Part shown: positions 50,777 to 58,375 of the stretch, piece by piece
Numbering within the stretch: position 1 is the stretch's first letter
Layout of the letters: each line of letters opens with the position of its first letter
Origin: Brachybacterium phenoliresistens
GTDB lineage: Bacteria; Actinomycetota; Actinomycetes; Actinomycetales; Dermabacteraceae
Assembly (NCBI RefSeq): GCF_000576425.1
Contig: NZ_KK069989.1
Coordinates: 372,001-436,000, forward strand
Length of the DNA: 64,000 nt
Reading direction: 5' to 3'
Translations under genes and position numbers: made by a program
Notes under the pieces: generated by a model
The model's input: only the letters and a program-made list of their open reading frames with translations
The model's database searches: none
What the model was told of the DNA's origin: nothing

Positions 50777-52420
50777 TCAGCCGGCCGCCGCGACCTCCCC
50801 GTCCCGCAGCCGCAGCGCCCGCCCCGCGAGCGCCCCGGTCGGCTCGCCCTCGGCCAGGGCGGCACGGCCGTTCACGAGCACCCAGGAGATCCCGATCGCC
50901 GGCTCGCGCGGGTGCTCGTAGGTGGCGCCGGGGGCGATGGTCTCCGGGTCGAACAGGACCAGGTCCGCCGCCCATCCCTCGCGCACCAGGCCCCGGTCCC
51001 GCAGTCGCAGCCGCCGCGCGGCCCGTCCGGTGAGGTGCGCGATCGCCTCTTCGAGCGTCAGGTCGCCCAGCTCGCGGACGTATCGGCCCAGCAGCTGCGG
51101 CGCGGTGCCCCAGGCCCGCGGGTGCGGCTTGGCGCCCACCAGCAGGCCGTCGCTGCCCACCAGGTGGGCGGGGTGCCGCTGGATCGCGCGGACGTTCTCC
51201 TCGTGGCCGACGTGCTGGAGGATCCCGGTGGCCAGGCGGTCGCGCCGCAGCTGGTCGACGAGGACGGCGAAGGGCTCGATCCCCTCCGCCCGGGCGATCT
51301 GCGCGATCGTGCGGCCCACCCGGCCGGAGAGCTCCGGGCGGGAGACCCCGCTGATCTCGATCGTCTCCCAGTCGGCGGTGACGCCGTGGCAGCCGTCGGA
51401 GCCGGTGACCTCGAGCGCCTCCCGGATCCGGGCGAGGGCCGCGGGATCGGCCAGGCGCCCCAGCGTCGCCTCGAGACCGCCGGCCGATGCCCAGCTGGGC
51501 AGGACCGCCGCGAGGGTGGTGGCCCCGGCGAGATAGGGGTAGGAGTCCACGGTGACGTCCCCTCCCTCGGCGATCGCCGCGTCCACCAGCGCCAGCAGCT
51601 CCCCGGCGCGCCCGGCGTTGGGCGGGAAGTTCATGGTGGCGTGGGTGAGGTGCAGGGCGCAGCCGCTGTCCCGGGCGACCTCGAGCACCTCGCGGTACGC
51701 CTCCAGGGCGCCGGCCCCGTAGGAGCGGGTGTGCGGGGCGAAGACGCCGCCCGCGGCCGCGACCACCCGGCACAGCCGCACCAGCTCCTCGCGCCCCGCG
51801 TACATCGCCGGGGTGTAGGTCAGCCCGGTGGACAGGCCCACGGCCCCCTCGGCGAGGCCCTGGGAGACGAGCTCCTCCATGCGCGCCAGCTGCGCCGCGG
51901 TCAGCGGCGCGTCCTCCCAGCCGGCGGCGACCGCTCGCACCGTCCCGTGCGGGACCAGGTGGGCGGCGTTGGTGGCGATCCCCTGGTCCAGCCGGTCCAG
52001 GTACTGCCCGACGCCGCGCCAGGACCAGTCGAACCCCTCCGGGTCGCCGTTCCAGCCGGCGATCTTCGCCCGCAGCTCCGGCAGCACGGCGTCGGTGACG
52101 GGCGCATAGGACAGACCGTCCTGGCCCAGCACCTCGGTGGTGAAGCCCTGGGTGATCCGTGAGGGGTGCGCGGGCTCGAGGAGGATCCGCAGGTCGGCGT
52201 GGGAATGCAGGTCGATGAAGCCGGGGGCGAGCACCTGGCCGTCGGCGTCGATGCGGTGGGTCCCGGGCGGGACGGCCACCTCCCCGCGGGAGCGACCGAT
52301 GGCCGCGATGCGCCCCTCGCGCACGAGCACGTCGGCCCGGAAGCCGGCAGCACCCGTGCCGTCGAGCACCTGCGCGCCGCGCAGCAGGATCGGCGCGGCG
52401 GGGGAGGCCGGGACGGTCAT
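50777..52420 (-). CDS. N-acyl-D-amino-acid deacylase family amidohydrolase
   Basis: 547 aa, subtype of the metal-dependent amidohydrolase barrel that releases D-amino acids from N-acyl forms. DLHSHADL (~70-77) gives the first metal His pair; LTHATMNF holds a barrel His; VGSDGLLVGAKPHPRAWGT has the catalytic Asp, and the C-terminal beta domain ends VLVNGRAALAEGEPTGALAG. Notably the conserved GNCG cysteine (zinc ligand in D-aminoacylases) is replaced: the motif is LGQDGLSYAP at ~97-106. Neighbouring D-amino-acid genes support substrate class. Leaves 34 bases to the dehydratase stop upstream, so likely co-transcribed. Confidence 0.87.
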   Translation of the reverse strand: MTVPASPAAPILLRGAQVLDGTGAAGFRADVLVREGRIAAIGRSRGEVAVPPGTHRIDADGQVLAPGFIDLHSHADLRILLEPAHPSRITQGFTTEVLGQDGLSYAPVTDAVLPELRAKIAGWNGDPEGFDWSWRGVGQYLDRLDQGIATNAAHLVPHGTVRAVAAGWEDAPLTAAQLARMEELVSQGLAEGAVGLSTGLTYTPAMYAGREELVRLCRVVAAAGGVFAPHTRSYGAGALEAYREVLEVARDSGCALHLTHATMNFPPNAGRAGELLALVDAAIAEGGDVTVDSYPYLAGATTLAAVLPSWASAGGLEATLGRLADPAALARIREALEVTGSDGCHGVTADWETIEISGVSRPELSGRVGRTIAQIARAEGIEPFAVLVDQLRRDRLATGILQHVGHEENVRAIQRHPAHLVGSDGLLVGAKPHPRAWGTAPQLLGRYVRELGDLTLEEAIAHLTGRAARRLRLRDRGLVREGWAADLVLFDPETIAPGATYEHPREPAIGISWVLVNGRAALAEGEPTGALAGRALRLRDGEVAAAG

Positions 52421-52454
52421 CGGGCGCGGACCCCGGGCGCCGGGTCGGCGCGCA

Positions 52455-53741
52455 TCAGAAGTAGGTCCGCAGGAGCGCGGTCACGGCCGGGTCGGCGGCC
52501 TCGGCGTCGTCGATCACGGGGATCAGCCGCCACTTGTCCAGAGCCGTGCACGGGTGGGAGAGGCCCAGGCGCACCACGTCCCCGACGGCCAGCGGGTCAT
52601 CGGCCGGGATCTCGAGGAAGGTGTGCTGGTCGTTCATCGCCGTGGCCCGGGCGCCCTCGAGGCGGCGGGAGGCGGCGCCGAAGCCGGGCATCGCGCGCTG
52701 CGGCTCGGGCAGCCCCTCGTCGAAGGACAGGTCCCGCTTGCCGCCGTCGAGCAGGGCCAGCGTCGGCTCCGGGCGGGAGAGCACCCGCACCCAGGCGTGC
52801 ATCGCCGGGACCAGTCCGCCGCCCTCGGTGGCGGCGCCCAGCGGGGTGATCCCCCGGTAGAAGCCGTCGTCGTGGACGATGTATGCGCCGGAGCGGAGCA
52901 TCACCGTGGTGCGCAGCTCCCCGGCGCTCGCGGCGACCTCCTCGCCGACCCCGGCGAAGCGATCCACCACCAGGTCGAAGTAGGCGCTGCCGCCGGCGGT
53001 GAGGACGATCTCCTCCGCATCGAGCAGCCCCTCGGCCGCGAGGCGCACCAGCAGCGCCCGCATGTCCTCGAGGTAGGCGGTGACGGCGGCGAGGCCCTCG
53101 GCGGAGCGGTCGTGCGCGAGGGCGCCCTCGTAGCCGGCGACGCCGCGCAGCCGCAGCCGGGGCGAGGCGTGCACGGCGGCGGCGACCTCCCGGGCCGCGT
53201 CGATCCCGCGGGCCCCGGTGCGACCCCCGGGAGCGCCGAGCTCGACGAGCACGTCCAGGGCCGGACCGTCGGCCGCGAGATGCCGGGCGAGGCGGGCCAC
53301 CGCGGCGAGGTCGTCCACCCAGGACAGGACCTCGACGCCCTCGGCGGTCATGGCCTGCGCCAGCGCGATCCCGTGCGGGTCCACCAGGCAGTTCGCCAGC
53401 TGCACCCGGGCGATGCCGGCGGCCCGGGCCACGGCGAGCTGGGCGGGGTTCGCGACGGTCACGCCCCAGGCCCCGGCCTCGATCTGTTGGCGCCACAGGT
53501 CCGGGGCCATCGTCGTCTTGCCGTGCGGGGCGAGCGCGACGCCGTGCCGCGCGCAGTACTGCGCGAGCAGCGCGATGTTCGCCTCCATCGCCGGCCCGGT
53601 CAGGGCGAGGACCGGGGTGGTCAGGTCGCTGAGGTGCAGGCCGCGGTCCAGCAGCTCCCGCACGGTCAGCTCGGAGGATCCCTCCGGAAGGGACTTCTGG
53701 GCCGGGCCGACGCGCAGCGCGTCGAGGTTCTCGAGGGTCAT
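52455..53741 (-). CDS. PLP-dependent D-serine/D-threonine dehydratase or aldolase (DSD1-like, alanine-racemase fold)
   Basis: 428 aa. Fold-III PLP enzyme: the Schiff-base lysine is in LAPHGKTTMAP (~75), the PLP-binding barrel continues through LVELGAPGGRTGARGI, and the C-terminal zinc site of the DSD1/D-threonine aldolase branch is LSHPCTALDKW (His/Cys ~394-396). Such enzymes convert D-serine, D-threonine or D-threo-3-hydroxyaspartate to keto acids. A RidA gene (which hydrolyses the enamine/imine intermediates) and a DauR-like regulator lie next door. No perfect Shine-Dalgarno; upstream leader holds 31-base repeats and the 80-base palindrome. Confidence 0.9.
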   Translation of the reverse strand: MTLENLDALRVGPAQKSLPEGSSELTVRELLDRGLHLSDLTTPVLALTGPAMEANIALLAQYCARHGVALAPHGKTTMAPDLWRQQIEAGAWGVTVANPAQLAVARAAGIARVQLANCLVDPHGIALAQAMTAEGVEVLSWVDDLAAVARLARHLAADGPALDVLVELGAPGGRTGARGIDAAREVAAAVHASPRLRLRGVAGYEGALAHDRSAEGLAAVTAYLEDMRALLVRLAAEGLLDAEEIVLTAGGSAYFDLVVDRFAGVGEEVAASAGELRTTVMLRSGAYIVHDDGFYRGITPLGAATEGGGLVPAMHAWVRVLSRPEPTLALLDGGKRDLSFDEGLPEPQRAMPGFGAASRRLEGARATAMNDQHTFLEIPADDPLAVGDVVRLGLSHPCTALDKWRLIPVIDDAEAADPAVTALLRTYF

Positions 53742-53800
53742 GGCGTCCTCCCGGGCGATCGGGCGTGGGATGGAGAGGGGTGGGGACGGTACGGGTCGGG

Positions 53801-53880
53801 GAGCGGCGGGGCCGGGTGCGGCGGGGCCGGGGAGCGGCGGGGCCGGGGAACGGCGAGGTTGGAGAGCGGCGGGGCCGGGT
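53801..53880. repeat. Imperfect ~31-base G-rich repeats
   Basis: Copies of GAGCGGCGGGGCCGG at 53801, 53832 and 53864 with GC-rich connectors. They lie between the dehydratase start and the long palindrome. Confidence 0.75.
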
Positions 53881-53960
53881 GCGTGCACGGACGGCGGTCT
53901 CAGGTCCTCGAGCCAGGCAATCGCTTGGCTCGAGGACCTGAGACCGCCGTCCGTGCACGC
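53881..53960. repeat. 80-base near-perfect palindrome (long hairpin)
   Basis: Positions i and 107841-i are complementary for 38 of 40 pairs: the outer 35 pairs (53881-53915 with 53926-53960) are perfect, with only a G/T and an A/C mismatch near the centre. It lies between the ridA-like stop (54003) and the dehydratase start (53741). Far longer than a normal intrinsic terminator and lacking a U-run; may be a terminator, a REP/MITE-type element, or a recombination/processing site. Confidence 0.92.
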
Positions 53961-54002
53961 CGACTCCGGGGAACTCCGGCGAGCAGGGCCGGACGTGCCG
54001 GC

Positions 54003-54398
54003 TCAGGCCTGCTCGGAGCCCTCGGGCAGGGCCAGGATCGCGTCGATCTCGATGTCGAAGCCGACCAGGGCGATGGGCAGGGTGGTGCGGGTGGGCGGGT
54101 TCTCGCCGAAGTACTCGCCGAAGACCTCGTTCATCACGGGGAAGTGGTCCATCGAGGTGATGTAGACCTGGGCGCGCACGGCATCGGCGAGGCTCGCGCC
54201 GGAGGCCTCCGCGAGGGCCTTGAGGTTCTCGAAGGCCTGCACGGCCTGGGCGCGGAAGTCGCCCTCGACGACCTTCTTCTCCGGCCCGGTCAGGTGCGGG
54301 GTGCAGCCGGAGAGGAACGCGAAGCCGTTCGCGATGACGGCGGGGGAGTAGGGCCCGCCGGGAGCGGCGGCCTTGTCGGTGGTGATGACCTTCTTCAT
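54003..54398 (-). CDS. RidA-family enamine/imine deaminase
   Basis: 131 aa, trimeric YjgF/YER057c/UK114 protein. Motifs: AAAPGGPYSPAVIANGFAFL at the start, the Arg of NPPTRTTLPIALVG (~104, binds the carboxylate) and final IEIDAIL. RidA hydrolyses reactive enamines released by PLP-dependent dehydratases, so its place directly upstream of a D-serine/D-threonine dehydratase is functionally sensible. Divergent from the DauR-type regulator, with operator repeats in the 107-base gap. Confidence 0.92.
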   Translation of the reverse strand: MKKVITTDKAAAPGGPYSPAVIANGFAFLSGCTPHLTGPEKKVVEGDFRAQAVQAFENLKALAEASGASLADAVRAQVYITSMDHFPVMNEVFGEYFGENPPTRTTLPIALVGFDIEIDAILALPEGSEQA

Positions 54399-54419
54399 GG
54401 ACCGAACCTACGCCGACCC

Positions 54420-54453
54420 GGACGATCTGTCCATCTGTTCGGACGATGAGTCC
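54420..54453. promoter_or_regulatory. Two GGAC-N5-GTCC palindromes, 21 bases apart
   Basis: Sites at 54420-54432 and 54441-54453 share GGACGAT and end GTCC; start-to-start distance 21 bases, two helical turns, so two dimers would bind on the same DNA face. Located between divergent ridA and the regulator gene; most likely operator for the adjacent DauR-like protein. Confidence 0.65.
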
Positions 54454-54493
54454 AGACGCTGGGCGGTGCTGGGTGGGCCCGCCGCCCGCTGGC

Positions 54494-54499
54494 TAGGGT
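54494..54499 (+). promoter_or_regulatory. -10 box of leaderless DauR-like gene
   Basis: TAGGGT exactly 6 bases before GTG 54506. Confidence 0.5.
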
Positions 54500-54505
54500 G
54501 GCGGC

Positions 54506-55252
54506 GTGCCGACCGATCCCGCCCCGCGCCGCGTCGCCGTCCCCTTCGAGACCATCGACGAGGTCCTCGCGGTGTACGGCCCGCTGCTGCCGGCGATCGC
54601 CGCGGCGGTCGGGCCGCGCTGCGAGGTCGTCCTCCACGACCTCTCCGCGGAGGACGTGGACCTCTCCGCCACCATCGTCGCGATCGCCCACGGCGAGGTC
54701 AGCGGCCGGGATGTGGGAGGGCCGTCCTCGAACCTCGGCTTCGAGGTGCTGGCCGACGGAGACGAGGACCACGACGCCTTCGGCTACGGCGGGCGCACCC
54801 GGGACGGGCGCGAGCTGCGCTCCTCCTCGCTGTACCTGCGCAACGCCGCCGGTCGCGTGATCGCGGCGCTGTGCATCAACTACGACCTCAGCGCCGTGCG
54901 CGCCCTGCAGTCGCTCGCGGCGGCGCTCGACCCGGTGCGCCCGGCGGGCAGCGCGGGAGCCGAGGGCGCTGCAGGTGCCGCGGTCGGCGGGGCGCCGGGG
55001 GCCGAGGCTCCGCAGGAGGTCCTCGGCGCGGACATCGGCGACGTCGTGGAGGACATGATCACCCGCGCGATCGCGGAGACGGGCCGCGAGCCCGGGGCGC
55101 TGGGCCGGGACGAGAAGGTCCGGATCGTGCGGCGCCTGGACGAGCGCGGGGTGACCCGGGTGGGCGATGCGATGCGCCGCATCGCGGCGCGTCTGGAGGT
55201 GTCCCGCTCGACGGCCTACCAGTACCTCGACGAGGCGCGCCGCCGCGCTTGA
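54506..55252 (+). CDS. DauR/YheO-type transcriptional regulator
   Basis: 248 aa. N-terminal YheO-like PAS domain (~12-120: VLHDLSAEDVDLSATIVAIA and SSSLYLRNAAGRVIAALCIN) and C-terminal DauR helix-turn-helix (~190-248, IAARLEVSRSTAYQYLDEAR), joined by an Ala/Gly linker. DauR of Pseudomonas represses D-arginine catabolism, so a D-amino-acid ligand is plausible. GTG 54506 is favoured by the leaderless -10 box. It is divergent from the ridA-like gene and flanked by the D-amino-acid enzymes, and binds probably at the two GGAC-N5-GTCC sites. Confidence 0.9.
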   Translation: MPTDPAPRRVAVPFETIDEVLAVYGPLLPAIAAAVGPRCEVVLHDLSAEDVDLSATIVAIAHGEVSGRDVGGPSSNLGFEVLADGDEDHDAFGYGGRTRDGRELRSSSLYLRNAAGRVIAALCINYDLSAVRALQSLAAALDPVRPAGSAGAEGAAGAAVGGAPGAEAPQEVLGADIGDVVEDMITRAIAETGREPGALGRDEKVRIVRRLDERGVTRVGDAMRRIAARLEVSRSTAYQYLDEARRRA

Positions 55253-55345
55253 CCTCACCCGTCGCGGGAAGGCACGCTGGGCCAGACATCGGGTGACTGC
55301 GACGACGGCGTCGCGAGCGCCCCGACGATGGCAAGGAGGCCATGC

Positions 55346-56569
55346 ATGTCCAGCAATCGTGGAGTCGCGTACAAGGGGCCGGGCGAGGTCGAGGTCGTCG
55401 ACCTGGACTACCCCACCTTCGAGCTCAAGGACGGGCCGGGAGTGAACCCGGCGAACGTGGGGCGCCAGCTGCCCCATGCGGCGATCCTCAAGGTCGTCAC
55501 CACCAACATCTGCGGATCGGACCAGCACATGGTCCGCGGCCGCACCACCGCCCCGGAGGGGCTGATCCTGGGCCACGAGATCACCGGGGAGGTGGTGGAG
55601 GTCGGGCCCGGCGTCGAGTTCATCCAGAAGGGCGACCTGTGCTCGGTCCCCTTCAACATCTCCTGCGGCCGATGCGTCAACTGCAAGACGGGGCGCACCG
55701 AGATCTGCCTGAACGTGAACCCGGACCGTCCCGGCAGCGCCTACGGCTACGTCGACATGGGCGGCTGGGTCGGCGGGCAGGCCGAGTACGTGCTGGTGCC
55801 CTACGCCGACTGGAACCTGCTGCGGTTCCCGGACAAGGACCAGGCGCTCGAGAAGATCCTCGATCTCACGATGCTCTCGGACATCTTCCCCACCGGCTAC
55901 CACGGCGCCGTGACCTCGGGCGTCGGCCCGGGCAAGTCGGTGTACATCGCCGGTGCCGGGCCGGTGGGCCTGGCCGCCGCGGTCGGCGCCCAGCTCCTGG
56001 GTGCGGCCGTGGTGATCGTCGCCGACATGGTCGCCGAGCGCCTGGAGGCGGCCCGCGCCTTCGGCTGCGAGACGGTCGACGTCTCCGAGTCCGACCCCCG
56101 CGAGGAGATCGCCAAGATCCTGGGCCGGGAGGAGGTCGACTGCGGCGTGGACGCCGTCGGCTTCGAGGCCAAGGGGCACGGCCATGACGCGAAGGAGGCG
56201 CCGGCCACCGTGCTCAACTCGCTCATGGACATCACCAAGGCCGGCGGCGCGCTGGGCATCCCCGGCCTGTACGTGACCGGCGACCCGGGCGGCGTGGACG
56301 CCGCCGCGCAGGAGGGCTCGCTGTCGCTGCGCCTGGGTCTGGGCTGGGCGAAGGCGCACTCCTTCACCACCGGCCAGTGCCCCGTCATGCGCTACCACCG
56401 CGAGCTGATGGAGGCGATCCTCCACGACCGCGTGCAGATCGCGAAGGCGGTCAACGCCACCGCGATCTCGCTGGACGATGCGCCGCGCGGCTACGCGGAG
56501 TTCGACTCCGGCGTGGCCAAGAAGTTCGTCATCGACCCGCACGGCATGACAGGCCTCGTCGCTGCCTGA
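55346..56569 (+). CDS. fdhA: Glutathione-independent formaldehyde dehydrogenase
   Basis: 407 aa, zinc-dependent medium-chain dehydrogenase that oxidises formaldehyde with tightly bound NAD and no thiol cofactor. Catalytic zinc ligands in NICGSDQH and LGHEITGEV; structural zinc cysteines CGRCVNCKTGRTEIC; Rossmann motif AGAGPVGLAAAVG (~203-215). The C-terminal LNSLMDITKAGGALGIPGLY block is specific to the FdhA (TIGR02819) branch. AAGGAGG lies 6 bases before ATG 55346. It is unlinked to a mycothiol-dependent system. Stop codon lies in the first unit of a 17-base tandem repeat. Confidence 0.94.
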   Translation: MSSNRGVAYKGPGEVEVVDLDYPTFELKDGPGVNPANVGRQLPHAAILKVVTTNICGSDQHMVRGRTTAPEGLILGHEITGEVVEVGPGVEFIQKGDLCSVPFNISCGRCVNCKTGRTEICLNVNPDRPGSAYGYVDMGGWVGGQAEYVLVPYADWNLLRFPDKDQALEKILDLTMLSDIFPTGYHGAVTSGVGPGKSVYIAGAGPVGLAAAVGAQLLGAAVVIVADMVAERLEAARAFGCETVDVSESDPREEIAKILGREEVDCGVDAVGFEAKGHGHDAKEAPATVLNSLMDITKAGGALGIPGLYVTGDPGGVDAAAQEGSLSLRLGLGWAKAHSFTTGQCPVMRYHRELMEAILHDRVQIAKAVNATAISLDDAPRGYAEFDSGVAKKFVIDPHGMTGLVAA

Positions 56570-56630
56570 TCGGCCTCGTGGCCTGATCGGCCCCGCCGCC
56601 TGATCGACGACACGGCCTGACCGACCTCGC
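56565..56630. repeat. Four-unit 17-base tandem repeat spanning the stop codon
   Basis: CCTGATCGGCC-type units start at 56565, 56582, 56599 and 56616, exactly 17 bases apart; the last two are diverged. The fdhA TGA is inside the first unit. Confidence 0.9.
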
Positions 56631-56890
56631 CGCCGGCGACCGGCCCCGCAGCGGGCCGCTCGCCGGCGGCGTGCGTCCTCGCGGCGTTCGTCGCTGCGGC
56701 GTCGCGCCGAGCTCCGGCGCGGCGTCGAGCCCCGGCGCGCTGCCGAGCTCCGCCGCGATGCCGATGCCAGGAGGCGCGGTGGCGATGCCGGCATCGGCCC
56801 CCGGACACGTATCGTCGCCCTGGTGACGCGGACGTCTCGCGGAGCGGCCCGCCCGATGCCTGGATCGGGTGAATGTATACAATCCCGCGC
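56570..56890. other. Intergenic region: repeats, then promoter
   Basis: Holds the 17-base array, then degenerate GCC/GAGCTCC low-complexity sequence (56690-56770), then the promoter of the DUF1275 gene. No gene supported. Confidence 0.6.
56874..56883 (+). promoter_or_regulatory. Extended -10 / TGTATACA palindrome before DUF1275 gene
   Basis: TACAAT (56878-56883) lies 7 bases before ATG 56891, so the transcript is probably leaderless; the overlapping perfect palindrome TGTATACA (56874-56881) is a typical FadR/GntR-type half-site core and could be an operator. Confidence 0.5.
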
Positions 56891-57556
56891 ATGACGTCCG
56901 TGCGCCGCGACCTGCCCCTGATGCTCGCCCTCACCTTCTCGACCGGGGTGATCGACGCGGTCGGCTACCTGGGCTTCGACCGGGTCTTCAGCGGGAACAT
57001 GACCGGCAACGTCGTGCTGCTGGGCATGGGCATCGCCGGCGCCGAAGGGCTGCCCGTCGTCCGCCCCGCCCTCGCGCTCGCCGGCTTCCTGCTGGGGGCC
57101 GTGCTGGGCGGCCGGATCCTGGGGAAGACCCCCAAGAACGTCTGGGCGCCGCGCACCACCCTGGTGCTGCTGCTCGTCGCCGCCGGGCTGCTCGGCTCCG
57201 CCGTCCTGGCCGGGCTCCCCGGCTCGCCGACGCACGCGATCCTGGGCTCGAGCACGACCACGCTGCTCGCGGTCGCCATGGGCATGCAGGCCGCGGCCGC
57301 CCGCCGCCTGGCCGTGGCCGATGTGACCACGGTCGTGGTGACCTCCACGATCGTGGGACTGGCCGCCGATTCGCGGCTGGCCGGAGGCGCGGGCGAGGCC
57401 TGGGGGCGGCGCCTGCTGGCGATCGTGCTCATCGTCCTCGGCGCCTTGGTCGGCGCGCTCACGCTGTCGGTCTCGTTCTGGCTGGGCATCGCCCTGACCG
57501 TCGCGATCACGCTCACCGTCGCGATCCTCGGCCACCGCTCCCGCGACGCCGCCTGA
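56891..57556 (+). CDS. DUF1275 (YoaK-like) membrane protein
   Basis: 221 aa, six helices. The hallmark start LTFSTGVIDAVGYLGFDRVF followed by SGNMTGNVVLLGM is the DUF1275 signature, and QAAAARRLAVADVTTVVVTS is the second conserved block. Function unknown; the family is sometimes linked to transport. ATG 56891 is favoured over ATG 56873 because of the leaderless promoter just upstream. Confidence 0.9.
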   Translation: MTSVRRDLPLMLALTFSTGVIDAVGYLGFDRVFSGNMTGNVVLLGMGIAGAEGLPVVRPALALAGFLLGAVLGGRILGKTPKNVWAPRTTLVLLLVAAGLLGSAVLAGLPGSPTHAILGSSTTTLLAVAMGMQAAAARRLAVADVTTVVVTSTIVGLAADSRLAGGAGEAWGRRLLAIVLIVLGALVGALTLSVSFWLGIALTVAITLTVAILGHRSRDAA

Positions 57557-57741
57557 GGGCGAGCCGACCTCGCGTGAGGGGCGGCCGGTGGATCGGCGCC
57601 TCTCGAGGAGCGTGCCGGATTCTGCGCGGCGAGCGCCCGGCGGGTCTTCCGCGCCGGTGTGACAGAGCTGTGACCCGGACGCATCATGACCTGGGGCCGA
57701 CCGCGCGCATACTGAGCTCGACCTCCGCATCCGGAGGGGGA

Positions 57742-58353
57742 ATGCGGCTGTCGTGCCGCGAGCGCACGAAGGGGTCCGCGATGGGGATGAGGTCTGGGGG
57801 GTCGTGGGTCCGTCGACCCGCGGTCGCGCTGTTCGTGGGGTTCCTTCGGGTGGCGTCGACGCGCGCTGCGGCCGTCCTCCTCGAGGTCGCCGTCGTCCGC
57901 CCCTCCCTCGCGACGGGGCAGACGGTCATCGCTGTCCAGCTCCTGGTTGCTGCGCTGGAGATCGTCGGGCTGCTGCTCGGAATCCTCGTCCCGGTCTGGG
58001 CTCTCCTGTGCGTCGGGGCGGCAGGACGCAGGTTCTCCGTGAACCTCGTGGCATTCCTGCTGGTGATGGCGGGGGCGATGAGCGCGGGCGGGATCAAGCA
58101 CATCCTCGACCGCCTGCATCCGACCTCCCTGGAGAGGATCCCCTTCGGGCAGGGCTGGAGCTACATCGCATTCACCGACCCGCAGGTGCCGCTGATCGCC
58201 TCGCTGGTGCTCCTGGTCGTCTACCTCGGCGGCGCAGCTCTCTGGTGGAGGCCTGCGACGAGCACCGGGAGCGACACGGGACCCGGACCCGCGCGAGGAG
58301 CCACGGAGGATCATCCGGCGCCCTCGTCGCGGACGACCCCCGGGGCCGCGTGA
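57742..58353 (+). CDS. Four-helix membrane protein of unknown function
   Basis: 203 aa. Helices at ~28-50, 62-90, 95-118 and 150-172, with a Ser/Thr/Pro-rich cytoplasmic tail. The loop IKHILDRLHPTSLERIPFGQ is the most distinctive element. GGAGGGGG lies just before ATG 57742; ATG 57781 (AAGGGG upstream) is an alternative, and a CATACT -10 box near 57706 supports the longer leader. No family recognised. Confidence 0.62.
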   Translation: MRLSCRERTKGSAMGMRSGGSWVRRPAVALFVGFLRVASTRAAAVLLEVAVVRPSLATGQTVIAVQLLVAALEIVGLLLGILVPVWALLCVGAAGRRFSVNLVAFLLVMAGAMSAGGIKHILDRLHPTSLERIPFGQGWSYIAFTDPQVPLIASLVLLVVYLGGAALWWRPATSTGSDTGPGPARGATEDHPAPSSRTTPGAA

Positions 58354-58375
58354 GGCCAGCGGGTCGGCCTGCTCG

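Noticed and set aside
47394..51773. Very long minus-strand open frame across the M20, UbiB and deacylase genes
   Set aside because: High-GC DNA produces long antisense frames; only the M20 segment (47394-48788) shows a family signature, and the rest is antisense to the clear UbiB gene or in the wrong frame of the deacylase.
53801..53960. CRISPR or integron attC site
   Set aside because: One palindrome without regular spacers; arms are fully paired without the attC extrahelical bases, and no integrase nearby.
54395..57730. 1111-aa minus-strand frame
   Set aside because: Antisense to the DauR-like regulator, fdhA and the DUF1275 gene, all with strong domain motifs on the plus strand.
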